Below are positions 55,390-63,157 of a stretch of DNA of 64,000 nucleotides, one piece after another; position 1 is the stretch's first letter, and each line of letters begins with the position of its first letter. The translations under genes and the position numbers were made by a program. Under the pieces are notes generated by a model, which ran no database searches, was not told the DNA's origin, and saw only the letters and a list, made by a program, of their open reading frames with translations. Source of the stretch: Anderseniella sp963700895 (GTDB lineage Bacteria > Pseudomonadota > Alphaproteobacteria > Rhizobiales > Aestuariivirgaceae); NCBI GenBank assembly GCA_963700895.1, contig CAVOZI010000006.1:1-64000 (forward strand), written 5' to 3'.

Positions 55390-56325
55390 ATGGCGCAGCA
55401 AACCGCGCAACCATTTTCGTCCCATGATTTGAAGTCGCTGAATTCCCTCGCAGCAGCCCGTCAGCTTTGCGCCACGCTGTTCCGTGGGTTCGAGGATTTC
55501 AGCTTCGACGAGACTGGCGACGGGGCATTTCTCAATTCCGCATCGGTCAGGACGTCCGGTTTCAGGTTGTCATCGGTACACTCGTCCGGCCATCGGATCG
55601 CCTTGCGGGAAATGGATTCGTGCGCAGTGCTGCTGCCGCTTCGCGGATCCATAAGGGTCAGTTCCGGCGATACCGAGCTTGAGGCCACCCCTGGACAGGG
55701 GATCATCGCCATGCCCGGCACGCGCAATACCGGCGTCGGACCGCAATATCTCGGCCTGGTCTGCGTGATTGAGAAGCCGGACCAGCACCAGTCGGCACCG
55801 CTGCTGCGCCCCAGCCCCCAGTTGCGGAGCTTCCTTCAGTACCTCGCCGAGGCCTTCGACAGCAGCCGGTACATCGTTGACAACGAGGCCGCCCACTAGT
55901 CCGTAGCCAGCCTCATCAGCGAACTGGTCGATCAATCACGGGCCGAGCAAGCATCCGGGTCTTCACTCGCGGCCAATGGAGCCTCGCTGGTTCGCCATGT
56001 CACCGCTGCTGAAGCCTGGATGGAGGCCCACATGGGAGAGACCTTTTCCGTATCCGGCCTCGCGTTCGCATTGGGCATCAACGTTCGCACCCTGCAACTC
56101 GCCTTCCAGCGCCACCGCAACTGCACACCGCGCCAGGCGATCGAGCGCCACCGCCTCGAATGCGTCCGGCGGGCCCTGCAGCAGGCTCCGGCTGATCACA
56201 GCGTGACCGGCGTGGCGATGGACTATGGCGTACTTCACCTCGGCCGCTTCGCGGCGAGTTATCGACGAATGTACGGTGAAAACCCGTCCGAAACCCTGGC
56301 CCGTGCGCAGCGCAAGCGCAGTTAA
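55390..56325 (+). pseudogene. AraC-family regulator interrupted by an in-frame TAG
   Basis: One continuous frame is broken only by TAG at 55897-55899. Upstream: MAQQTAQPFSSHDLKSLN and an AraC-binding-like domain (LPLRGSIRVSSGDTELEATP). Downstream, with no further stop: VASLISELVDQSRAEQASG, then the AraC helix-turn-helix (FSVSGLAFALGINVRTLQLA and VAMDYGVLHLGRFAASYRRM) ending at TAA 56323-56325. The joined product would be about 312 residues, the usual size. ATG 55390 or GTG 55342 could be the start. The downstream half also has its own Met (56020), so a DNA-binding fragment might be made. Either decay or a recent nonsense mutation; amber readthrough cannot be excluded. Confidence 0.75.
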
Positions 56326-56352
56326 GGCCGCAAACCCCGGCAGGGAGTTGCG

Positions 56353-56889
56353 TCAGGTTTTTCGGATGCCAAGCGACTGCATCTTGCCGGAACCATGCAG
56401 TGACTGTTTTTTCGACGACAGCACACCCGAATTGCCGCCAACCCAGTTCCACTCGCCCGACAGCTTGCCGTACTCGATCTTGGGACAGCGGTTCATGACG
56501 ACCTTGATGCCCGCAGCCTCGGCCCTGGACGCCGCCTCATCATGGCGCACCGTGAGCTGCATCCAGATCACCTTGGGCAGCGGCTCCAGCGTCAGGGCCT
56601 CGTCCACCACGCCAGCTGCGGCTTCCGAGTTGCGGAAAATGTCGACCATGTCGATGGGCTCTGGCACCTCGGCCAGTGCGCCATAAACCGGCCTTCCCAG
56701 TATCTCCTTGCCGGCCAGGCCCGGATTGATCGGATATACCGTGTATCCCTTGTCGATCATGTACTTGGTGACGAAGAACGACGGCCGCACCTCGTTGGCC
56801 GACGCCCCTACGATGGCGACCGTCTTGACGCTGTCCAGAATGTCTCGGATGTAGGCCGGGTCATAACTGTCGTGGTTGAACCCGCTCAC
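56353..56889 (-). CDS. CoA-binding protein (YccU-like)
   Basis: Small Rossmann-fold protein of the CoA-binding domain family, 178 residues. It has TVAIVGASANEVRPSFFVTK with the nucleotide-binding glycine pattern, YPINPGLAGKEILGRPVY, PIDMVDIFRNSEAA and IWMQLTV, then MNRCPKIEYGKL. It is built like the N-terminal CoA-binding part of acyl-CoA synthetases but without a ligase domain. GTG 56889 overlaps the enoyl-CoA hydratase stop (GTGA), so it is the last gene of a three-gene run. GTG 56901 is an alternative. Confidence 0.83.
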   Translation of the reverse strand: MSGFNHDSYDPAYIRDILDSVKTVAIVGASANEVRPSFFVTKYMIDKGYTVYPINPGLAGKEILGRPVYGALAEVPEPIDMVDIFRNSEAAAGVVDEALTLEPLPKVIWMQLTVRHDEAASRAEAAGIKVVMNRCPKIEYGKLSGEWNWVGGNSGVLSSKKQSLHGSGKMQSLGIRKT

Positions 56890-57737
56890 TCGTCGCTCCA
56901 CTTCGGCGTCCGCTTTTCAAGGAAAGCACTGATGCCTTCCCTGGCATCCTTCATCATCATGTTGTCGACGATGGCCTTCGACGTGAGCGCGTATGCCTCG
57001 TCCAGCGGCTTCTCGATCTGCTGGTAGAAGGCACGCTTGCCCAGCGCCAGCACGGCTTGAGAGCGTGCTGCCACCTTTGCCGCCAGTTTCATCGTCTCCT
57101 TGGTGAGATCCTTGTCGAACACGATGCGGTTCAGCAGGCCCGCCGTCATCGCCTCGTGGGCGTTCAGCATGCCGCCGGTGGTCAACAGTTCGATCGCCCG
57201 CTTGCGCCCGATATTGCGTGACAAGGCCACCATCGGGGTTGAGCAGAACAGGCCGGAATTGATGCCGTTTACCCCGAAGCTCGCATTGGTGCCGGCCATG
57301 GCCATGTCGCAGGCAGCCACCAGCTGGCAACCCGCCGCCGTGGCAATGCCGTTGACCTCGGCAATGATCACCCGCGGGTGATTGACAATCATCTGCATCA
57401 TTTCCGAACAGCGCGCGAACAGCGCCTCGTAGAACGCCCGCCCGCCGTCCGGATCACTGCGGTGCGCCGTCATTTCCTTAAGGTCATGGCCGGCGCAGAA
57501 GCCCGGCGCAGAAGCCGCAATCACGATCACCCGCACCTCGGGTTCCTCGGCGGCCAGTTCGAGGTCGGCGATAATGGCATCCAGCATCGCCATCGACAGC
57601 GGATTGCGCTTGGCGCCGCGGTTAAGCGTCATGCGCAGGATGCCGCCGTCATGCAGCTCGCTAAGCACCAGTGGCGTCTCGGTTCCCGCGGCTGCGGCTT
57701 CAGCCGCATCGGCGGAGGATTGCGTGGAACTGTTCAA
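56886..57737 (-). CDS. Enoyl-CoA hydratase/isomerase family protein
   Basis: 283-residue crotonase. It hydrates or isomerises an enoyl-CoA. The oxyanion-hole segments are ASAPGFCAGHDLKEM and EVNGIATAAGCQLVAACDMA, then GTNASFGVNGINSGLFCSTP. Glu residues for classical hydration are at the usual sites only in part, so a different acyl-CoA reaction is possible. It overlaps both neighbours by four bases (upstream unknown exported protein, downstream YccU-like). The first 20 residues (SSTQSSADAAEAAAAGTETP) form a nonconserved leader. Confidence 0.88.
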   Translation of the reverse strand: MNSSTQSSADAAEAAAAGTETPLVLSELHDGGILRMTLNRGAKRNPLSMAMLDAIIADLELAAEEPEVRVIVIAASAPGFCAGHDLKEMTAHRSDPDGGRAFYEALFARCSEMMQMIVNHPRVIIAEVNGIATAAGCQLVAACDMAMAGTNASFGVNGINSGLFCSTPMVALSRNIGRKRAIELLTTGGMLNAHEAMTAGLLNRIVFDKDLTKETMKLAAKVAARSQAVLALGKRAFYQQIEKPLDEAYALTSKAIVDNMMMKDAREGISAFLEKRTPKWSDE

Positions 57738-58444
57738 TGTTCGCTAACTCCAGAATCATCTTCCGACAGCGCCTTGAGCTTCTCGGCCCAGACCTTGTCC
57801 TCGTTGAGCTTGCGTACGACGTCCTTGTTGTCGTCGGACGGCAGCATCGACTGCAGGCTTTCGATAAGCGATTTCTTGAGGTCCGCGTCAAGTGAAGCAT
57901 CGTCGCGGATGTTTTCCAGTTCCTGCTGGATTTCCTGCTCCTGGTTGCTGGCCACTGCAGCATACGCAAAGCTGACCGACATGATGGTGTTGTTCCACTC
58001 ACCCACGGAAGCAAACCCGAAGCTCTTGATATCGGCTTCCAGGGCAGCGCCCTCCTTGGCCTGTGCCACAAACTCCTCGAGGGTTTCATACTCGGCGATG
58101 TCGGTGTCCTGATAACTGGCCTTGAGCTTGATGAAGGCATCAACTGCACGCTTGGCAGTATCCTCTGTAAGCGGCACCTGCTGCTGGGTCGGAATCTCCT
58201 CGACCGTCACCGAGGGCTGCTCGTCATCCGGTGCGGAATTGGGCTCCCCGCTTCCTTCTTCTCCGGGCTTCGGCACCAGCGGCCCCAGCGGCGCCAGCGG
58301 CGTGCTGCCGGGCTCTTCGGTCGCGTCCATTCCCGGCAGGCGGCTCTGGTCCTTGACGGCAAAGGCGGGCGCATCGGCGGCATACAGCAGTATGCTGCCG
58401 GCCATCACCGACGAGACGGTCGCTATGCGGGCAAATGCGCTCAT
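57734..58444 (-). CDS. Unknown exported protein with helical C-terminal region
   Basis: 236-residue protein. A signal peptide (FARIATVSSVMAGSILLYAA, then PAFAV) is followed by a Pro/Gly/Ser-rich linker (about 45-85) and then a helical domain with VDAFIKLKASYQDTDIAEYE, ADIKSFGFASVGEWNNTIMS and a Glu-rich amphipathic end (NQEQEIQQELENIRDD). I recognise no family. It is first of a run with the enoyl-CoA hydratase and YccU-like genes, overlapping the hydratase start by ATGA. A periplasmic helical protein is likely. ATG 58444 is chosen for the signal peptide; the frame goes a little further. Confidence 0.7.
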   Translation of the reverse strand: MSAFARIATVSSVMAGSILLYAADAPAFAVKDQSRLPGMDATEEPGSTPLAPLGPLVPKPGEEGSGEPNSAPDDEQPSVTVEEIPTQQQVPLTEDTAKRAVDAFIKLKASYQDTDIAEYETLEEFVAQAKEGAALEADIKSFGFASVGEWNNTIMSVSFAYAAVASNQEQEIQQELENIRDDASLDADLKKSLIESLQSMLPSDDNKDVVRKLNEDKVWAEKLKALSEDDSGVSEH

Positions 58445-58553
58445 TCTGCCGCCCATACTATTCCAGCGCATTCAGCATAGAAAGGGCCATTGACGGATGG
58501 CGCTGCACCCTTAAGAGAGGTTTGACTGACGGCAACAGTGCGGAGCGCCAGCA

Positions 58554-58982
58554 ATGACCCTGAAATGGACAGGCGAGGAGGTCTTCGCCTTTCTGGAGCG
58601 CGAGTTCCCCACCGCGCTTGGCCGCGGCATGGACTACGAGATCGTCTCGCTGCAGCCTGAAGCCCTCGATATCCGGCTGCGCGTCGATGACAGCCATCTG
58701 CGCCCCGGCGGTACCATTTCCGGTCCGACCATGATGGAACTGGTCGATTGCGCCATATACGTGCTGCTGCTGGCTCACCACCAGGAAGAAGCAAGGCTGG
58801 CGGTCACCACCAATCTGGCGATTTCCTTCCTGCGCAAGCCGAAACCAGGCCCGCTGCTGGCAAAAGTAAGGCTGATAAAGCATGGCCGCACCCTGTCGGT
58901 GGCCCGCACCGATATCGTCTCGGAGGCCGACGGCCGGCTGGTGGCAAGCTCGGAAGCGACCTATTTCATGGGTGGGGCGTGA
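58554..58982 (+). CDS. PaaI-type hotdog-fold thioesterase
   Basis: 142-residue acyl-CoA thioesterase of the PaaI/4HBT class. The central helix carries RPGGTISGPTMMELVDCAIY, with the catalytic acidic residue in the MMELVD stretch, and LAVTTNLAISFLRKPKPGPL is the hotdog beta-strand pair. Members clear non-productive CoA esters, and this one fits the enoyl-CoA hydratase and ligase genes nearby in theme. It is divergent from the unknown exported protein and sits upstream of rplM. Confidence 0.88.
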   Translation: MTLKWTGEEVFAFLEREFPTALGRGMDYEIVSLQPEALDIRLRVDDSHLRPGGTISGPTMMELVDCAIYVLLLAHHQEEARLAVTTNLAISFLRKPKPGPLLAKVRLIKHGRTLSVARTDIVSEADGRLVASSEATYFMGGA

Positions 58983-59054
58983 GGTAAAATATTACCACAC
59001 ATTACAAGTTGTTGATTTTGCTTGGTTTAGAGAAATTTCTACTGCTTCTTTTAG

Positions 59055-59083
59055 CTTGACCATTGCCGCCGCCGCCGCTAGAA
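59055..59083 (+). promoter_or_regulatory. Sigma-70 type promoter for rplM-rpsI
   Basis: CTTGAC at 59055-59060, 17 bases, CTAGAA at 59078-59083 match the alphaproteobacterial consensus CTTGAC-N17-CTATAT. The start point would be near 59090, giving an approximately 75-base leader before rplM. The spacer is built of GCC repeats. Confidence 0.72.
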
Positions 59084-59163
59084 CCTGCCGCCAATGGATG
59101 GCACATGCCGGCTCCGGCCGCGATCGCCTTTCATCGAGATCAAATCACTTCAGGACAACGGTC

Positions 59164-59628
59164 ATGAAAACCTATTCCGCTCGGCCCGCCGAGATCGAGA
59201 AAAAGTGGGTGCTGATTGATGCCGACGGGCTGGTTGTTGGCCGCCTGGCCGCTCTCATCGCCACCCGTCTGCGCGGCAAGCACAAGCCTTCCTACACCCC
59301 GCATATGGACATGGGCGACAATGTAATCGTCATCAACGCCGGCAAGGTGGTGCTGACGGGCAACAAGCGCACCCAGAAGACCTATTACCGCCACACCGGC
59401 CACCCCGGCGGCATCAAGGAAGCCAAGGCGGACAAGATCCTCGACGGCCGCTTCCCCGAGCGCGTGCTCGAGGCCGCCGTCAAGCGCATGATGCCCGGCG
59501 GCCCGCTGACCCGCGCCCAGATGTCGAACCTTCGCATCTATGGCGGCAGCGAACATCCGCATGAAGCCCAGCAGCCCACCGTCGTCGACGTGAAGGGCAT
59601 GAACGCCAAGAACTCCCTGAGAGGTTGA
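59164..59628 (+). CDS. rplM: 50S ribosomal protein L13
   Basis: 154-residue L13 of the large subunit. It begins MKTYSARPAEIEKKWVLIDA and has VVGRLAALIATRLRGKHKPS, DNVIVINAGKVVLTGNK and RMMPGGPLTRAQMSNLRIYG, all universal L13 signatures. ATG 59164 follows CAGGACAAC. It is followed at once by rpsI, whose start overlaps or nearly touches the stop, in the universal rplM-rpsI pair. Confidence 0.97.
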   Translation: MKTYSARPAEIEKKWVLIDADGLVVGRLAALIATRLRGKHKPSYTPHMDMGDNVIVINAGKVVLTGNKRTQKTYYRHTGHPGGIKEAKADKILDGRFPERVLEAAVKRMMPGGPLTRAQMSNLRIYGGSEHPHEAQQPTVVDVKGMNAKNSLRG

Positions 59629-59633
59629 TGGAC

Positions 59634-60116
59634 ATGGCTGAAGAAATCACCACCCTGGAAAACCTCGGCGCTGCAATGGGCACGGTTGCCGAAGCCGCAC
59701 CGGCGCCGGCCGAGCCGAAGATCGACAGCCTCGGCCGCTCCTACGCGACCGGCAAGCGCAAGGACGCGGTCGCCCGCGTCTGGATCAAGCGCGGCAACGG
59801 CAAGATCACCGTCAATGGCCGCGAGATCGAAACCTACTTCGCCCGCCCGACCCTGCGCATGATCATCCAGCAGCCGCTGGAAACGGCTGAACGCAAGGAC
59901 GAGTTCGACGTGGAATGCACCGTTGTCGGCGGCGGTCTGTCCGGCCAGGCCGGCGCGGTCCGTCACGGCATCTCCAAGGCGCTGACCTACTTCGAACCGG
60001 CCCTTCGCCCGGTTCTGAAGAAGGGCGGCTTCCTGACCCGCGACTCGCGCGTGGTCGAGCGCAAGAAGTACGGCAAGGCCAAGGCACGCCGGTCCTTCCA
60101 GTTCTCGAAACGATAA
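59634..60116 (+). CDS. rpsI: 30S ribosomal protein S9
   Basis: 160-residue S9. An alphaproteobacterial N-terminal leader (MAEEITTLENLGAAMGT) precedes the body with ATGKRKDAVARVWIKRG, VVGGGLSGQAGAVRHGISKA and the C-terminal RSFQFSKR tail that reaches the P-site tRNA. GAGAGG lies eight to ten bases before ATG 59634; ATG 59628 is also in frame. A strong terminator follows. This is the last clear core-genome gene in the window. Confidence 0.97.
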   Translation: MAEEITTLENLGAAMGTVAEAAPAPAEPKIDSLGRSYATGKRKDAVARVWIKRGNGKITVNGREIETYFARPTLRMIIQQPLETAERKDEFDVECTVVGGGLSGQAGAVRHGISKALTYFEPALRPVLKKGGFLTRDSRVVERKKYGKAKARRSFQFSKR

Positions 60117-60145
60117 TAAAGTTTCCGAGAAAAATAAGTTATTTC

Positions 60146-60176
60146 AAGGGGTTGCTATTTTTGCAGCCCCTTTTTT
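60146..60176 (+). terminator. Rho-independent terminator after rpsI
   Basis: AAGGGGTTGC at 60146-60155 pairs with GCAGCCCCTT at 60163-60172 (one G-T pair), with a seven-base loop and then TTTT. It ends the rplM-rpsI transcript and marks the edge of the core region. Confidence 0.9.
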
Positions 60177-60179
60177 CGT

Positions 60180-60209
60180 ATTGACAAATCATTGACAAGC
60201 TATTGACCG
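60180..60209. repeat. Three phased ATTGAC repeats at the island edge
   Basis: ATTGACAA at 60180, ATTGACAA at 60191 and ATTGACCG at 60202 recur every 11 bases, about one helical turn, directly after the rpsI terminator. A further TTGACA occurs at 60232. They could be protein-binding iterons or a recombination site; nothing else identifies them. Confidence 0.5.
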
Positions 60210-60224
60210 GGCTAAGGTTCCAGT

Positions 60225-60383
60225 TCAGCCTTTTGACAGAATGTGAACGTGGCACGATAAGGATCCGGTCCAATGAGCTACGAAAACAAACACGTTCTCA
60301 GGGATGGAGCTATTGGTGGGCATTGTCTCGGTTTCGGCATGACCACACTCAGGGCAGGTGATCGTTGACTGGGTGATGATCAT
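60225..60383 (-). pseudogene. GDCCVxC-type small zinc-ribbon protein, truncated remnant
   Basis: 52 codons from ATG 60383 with a perfect GGAGGTG site eight bases upstream. Residues 7-23 (TITCPECGHAETETMPT) match the start of the small GDCCVxC-domain family, whose members then have a second Cys pair and the GDCCVxCSY...CPPxQ end. Here the sequence loses that pattern after MPTNSS and ends in unrelated residues (HWTGSLSCHVHILSKG). It looks like a 3'-truncated copy at the island edge. The family is often found in mobile metal-resistance regions, which I state from memory. Confidence 0.5.
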
Positions 60384-60437
60384 GCTTGGCACCTCCGATG
60401 GATCGTCAGGCTCTGCAGTGTATCTCGTCTGACAGGC

Positions 60438-60881
60438 TCATTCTTCCCTGATGATCGGTCTGGCAGTGACCGAGATGACTGAGGATCCCGGCAACTGATC
60501 GATGACTGGCTGGAACTCCTCATCCATCAAACGTTCGAATTGGCTGAGTGTCCGAGGGTGGAACTGGGAGATGCTGTGGACCGTTGCTGTTCGGTCATCC
60601 ACATCATCGATATCGATGAACTCAAAGCTGATTGGGCTGATTGGCTCGGACAAACCGTCAGCATCTGTAGTTATGAGTGAGCAGAGGATGTCGTGAACCT
60701 GCTCGTACTGGTTCCAAACCTGATGCATGAGGACGTCAGTGTCCTGAGTTGATTTGCTGAACTGCAGCTCACCCAATTGAATAGTGGTGCTGATCAGGTA
60801 GGGCTGACGATCTGACAATGACAGGATCTGACTAATGATAGCCTGGCATGTCTCCAGATCCTCAGATCCTCGATGGCTCAT
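60438..60881 (-). CDS. Unknown protein in the island
   Basis: 147 codons from ATG 60881 to TGA, composition lower in GC than the rest of the window. It is rich in Asp, Glu, Ser and Gln (FIDIDDVDDRTATVHSISQF) and has no membrane span or Cys motif. I recognise no family. The upstream sequence lacks a good ribosome-binding site, so translation is uncertain. It is leftward, like most of the ORFs here, and precedes the truncated GDCCVxC gene. Confidence 0.5.
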   Translation of the reverse strand: MSHRGSEDLETCQAIISQILSLSDRQPYLISTTIQLGELQFSKSTQDTDVLMHQVWNQYEQVHDILCSLITTDADGLSEPISPISFEFIDIDDVDDRTATVHSISQFHPRTLSQFERLMDEEFQPVIDQLPGSSVISVTARPIIREE

Positions 60882-60924
60882 TACTGGGCTTGCTGTGAGA
60901 ACTGAGACGATCCTAAAAGGCTCC

Positions 60925-61197
60925 TCATTTCATAAGCTGACTGCAGGTGTTGGCAGCTCCGGTCATTGTGGCAGCAGCTCGTTGACCATCTCCATGCTCA
61001 TAGGGACTTCCTGTCTGGTGCTGAGTGAGTTCCCTCAAGGGAGATGCAGAACCTCCCGGGCATGTTAGCTGAATAAGGTGTGAAATCGGAGCTGCTCGGT
61101 TGTTGAGTGCTTTCTCTCTAAGGTCTCGACATCTTCCCTCAGGGAGCATGAACAATTGAACTGGCTGGTTACTAAGAGGACTTTCAGCCTTGGACAC
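60925..61197 (-). CDS. Unknown short protein next to the IS element
   Basis: 90 codons from GTG 61197. The frame is open to a TAG at the IS junction, so an extra N-terminal stretch (TVERLAKY) may belong to it. Sequence includes QPVQLFMLPEGRCRDLREKA and an Arg-, Cys- and Gly-rich end. No family recognised. The 5' end abuts the IS630 element, so it may be a truncated gene. Confidence 0.35.
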   Translation of the reverse strand: MSKAESPLSNQPVQLFMLPEGRCRDLREKALNNRAAPISHLIQLTCPGGSASPLRELTQHQTGSPYEHGDGQRAAATMTGAANTCSQLMK

Positions 61198-61222
61198 ATA
61201 TTTGGCTAGTCTTTCGACAGTT

Positions 61223-61234
61223 GGACACTTCTAA
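61223..61234. repeat. 12-bp inverted repeat flanking the IS element, left copy
   Basis: GGACACTTCTAA at 61223-61234 has an exact inverted copy (TTAGAAGTGTCC) at 62476-62487. The left copy touches the IS left end; the right one lies about 80 bases outside the right end and forms the stop codon of the ORF there. If the IS is removed the two would be about 90 bases apart, so the pair predates the insertion. Confidence 0.6.
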
Positions 61235-62397
61235 TACCAACCGGCATTGATCAGTACCGATGCGCCCAGTCACGCAAGCCGATGGACATGATCTTCCAGG
61301 GCTGGTCGATGAGGTTGTTCCAGGCCTGACATGACAGAGCGACAATATCGTCGTAGGAGCGGAAGACCCGATTGGACAGCCAGTTGTCACGCAGGTACTG
61401 CCAGACGTTCTCAACCGGATTGAGTTCTGGCGACTTCGGCGGCAGGAACAGCAGCGTGATGTTGCCGGGGACCTTGAGTTGCTTCGAGGAATGCCATCCA
61501 GCCTGATCGAGGATGAGGACGGCATGGGCGCCGATATCGACCTGGGCACTGATCTCGACAAGATGCGCATTCATGGCCTCGGTATCGCACCACGGCATCA
61601 CCAGGCCAGCTCCCTTGCCTTTGGCCGGGCAGATGGCCCCGAAGATATAGGCCGATGAAGTGCGCTGGTCCTGCGGGGCTGATGGCCTGGTGCCACGCCG
61701 GGCCCAGCGCCGGGTGATCTTGTTCTTCTGCCCGATACGGGCCTCATCCTGCCACCACAGCTCTATCGCGGTGTCGGTCGGCAGGCCACATTGGATGGCG
61801 TCGATCTGTTCCGGGAAGCTTTTTTTTTAAAATGCTCTGCCTGCAGCTCGTTCTGGGCATGATGGTGTGGCCGGGCCGACAGCTTGCGGTAGCCCATCGC
61901 CTTCAACATCCGCCCCAACGTGCTTTCATCAATGGAGATGCGGTACTCCCGGTACACCCACTGGACCAGGTCCTTCAGGCGCCAGCGCACCACCTCGTCA
62001 ATCGCCGGGATTGGGCCACGCTCAATCAGCTCAACCAGCGCCTGCCGCTGTGCCTCGTTCAGCTTTGGCACCCGCCCGGGCGCCTTGCCATCCAGCAGGC
62101 CATCGGGACCTCTGGCATTGAACCGCACCACCCAGTCACGGATGATCTGCGCCGTGACGCCGCCAACCTTGGCGGCAGCCCGGCGTGAGCCGCCATCATA
62201 AATACTCGCCAAGGCCAACAGACGCCGGGTCTGGTTGGCATCCTTCGATGCCCGGGCCAGAACCCTCATATCCGTGGCAGAGAAGTCAGAGCGAAGGGGT
62301 GTCGCAGCAACCATGGCAAACCTCCTGTTTGCCACATCGAGTTCAGACAATCGCTGATTTGCCTACCCACTTGAGTCAACCACTACACCGGTTGGTA
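61235..62397 (-). mobile_element. IS630-family insertion sequence
   Basis: The element of about 1.16 kb is bounded by inverted ends, ATACCAACCGG at 61234-61244 and CCGGTTGGTAT at 62388-62398. The TA at each edge would be the target duplication typical of IS630/mariner elements. It holds one transposase region split into two frames. Outside the IS the flanking DNA is low-GC island sequence. Confidence 0.82.
61251..62314 (-). CDS. IS630-family transposase, two frames joined by a frameshift at A9
   Basis: The first frame runs from ATG 62314 (CAGGAGGTTTGCCATG, a strong start) to its stop at 61763. It has a helix-turn-helix (RRAAAKVGGVTAQIIRDWVV) and the DDE N-terminal half (GRMLKAMGYRKLSAR). The second frame, ending 61251, has the catalytic centre with VLILDQAGWHSSKQL and LFLPPKSPELNPVENVWQYL; the DDE triad is spread over both. 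The junction is TTTAAAAAAAAAGC near 61820-61830, where a -1 slip gives FKKKSFPEQ and restores the protein. This may be programmed frameshifting or a replication error; both happen in this family. Full length would be about 354 residues. Confidence 0.85.
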
Positions 62398-62475
62398 TAA
62401 ATACCCCAAATTGCGAACGGCAGGCTACGAAAGATCAATGGGTTAGCGGGTGAAAGAGGTTGGGAATTACGGTTT

Positions 62476-62970
62476 TTAGAAGTGTCCAGTTGCTCTTTGA
62501 GGATCAAAAGCTTCGGCATGAACACTATCGATACGTGACAGGGTTGGAACTGCAGCATTCCAAGATCTAGCAAGCTGAAGAGGATCTGTATCAGGATGTG
62601 CTAGAAACAGACCATTGATATGGATGTTCTTTGCCTTGGTCCAATCTATGGGTTTCTGTGAGTAACCTCGGCTATGCTCAGCATCAAGGCAACATACTGC
62701 AAAAGGCTGACGTGCTTGTTTTCGTTTCCAACGGGGACCTATTAGTTCCCTACAGAGATTCTTATAATAACCCAGAAGCTCTTCCTTACAAACCTTAGCA
62801 GAGAACCCCCGTTCCCTATGAGTCTTAATAGGAGTGTATATTGGCTTCATAGTGATTACGACAAAATACAGATGCTTACGGTAATGATCAATCCATTCAC
62901 TGTACCTTTCTGGTGGATTCTGTGAGAGGGACTTGCAATTCAGTATCACAGCATTCTCGATCTCACCCAT
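62476..62970 (-). CDS. Possible plasmid/phage replication-type protein
   Basis: 164 codons from ATG 62970, lower GC than the core genome. Two blocks stand out: LYFVVITMKPIYTPIKTH, and further on FAVCCLDAEHSR then KNIHINGLFLAHPDTDPLQL. Their order and spacing resemble rolling-circle replication or HUH-type proteins, but the second His of an HUH motif is not present (HIN, not HIH). The frame is open for about 25 further codons upstream (DNGFVIVWSCRSEG) without a start codon. Identity is uncertain. Confidence 0.45.
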   Translation of the reverse strand: MGEIENAVILNCKSLSQNPPERYSEWIDHYRKHLYFVVITMKPIYTPIKTHRERGFSAKVCKEELLGYYKNLCRELIGPRWKRKQARQPFAVCCLDAEHSRGYSQKPIDWTKAKNIHINGLFLAHPDTDPLQLARSWNAAVPTLSRIDSVHAEAFDPQRATGHF

Positions 62971-63003
62971 AATCCATGGAACATAGTCCAGTATCCCCTC
63001 TGA

Positions 63004-63117
63004 ACGACACGACCAGACGATGACGAAACCGTTGTCTATGAGCTGAGATACCGGTTCTCAGGACTTGGGATCCCCTTTGAAGATTGGAGCATCGACTGGG
63101 AGAAGTCCGAGTACTGA
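63004..63117 (+). other. Protein-like open stretch without start codon
   Basis: 37 codons between stops with a convincingly protein-like sequence (TTRPDDDETVVYELRYRF then GIPFEDWSIDWEKSEY). No ATG, GTG or TTG is in frame. It may be the 3' end of a gene broken by a frameshift near 63000, or chance. It overlaps the antisense open stretch of the neighbouring ORF, so only one is likely real. Confidence 0.3.
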
Positions 63118-63157
63118 TCTTCATTCTCCCTCTCGATCCAAAAGGAGAACTTTCAGC

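Noticed and set aside
60881..61060. Chain of tiny overlapping ORFs on the minus strand, such as MSMEMVNELLPQ
   Set aside because: They are 12-21 codons, without ribosome-binding sites, and overlap a longer frame.
62971..63060. HAD-phosphatase-like N-terminus (VIVWSCRSEG) of the 62476-62970 protein
   Set aside because: The similarity is short, no start codon is in frame, and the stretch is antisense to another protein-like frame.
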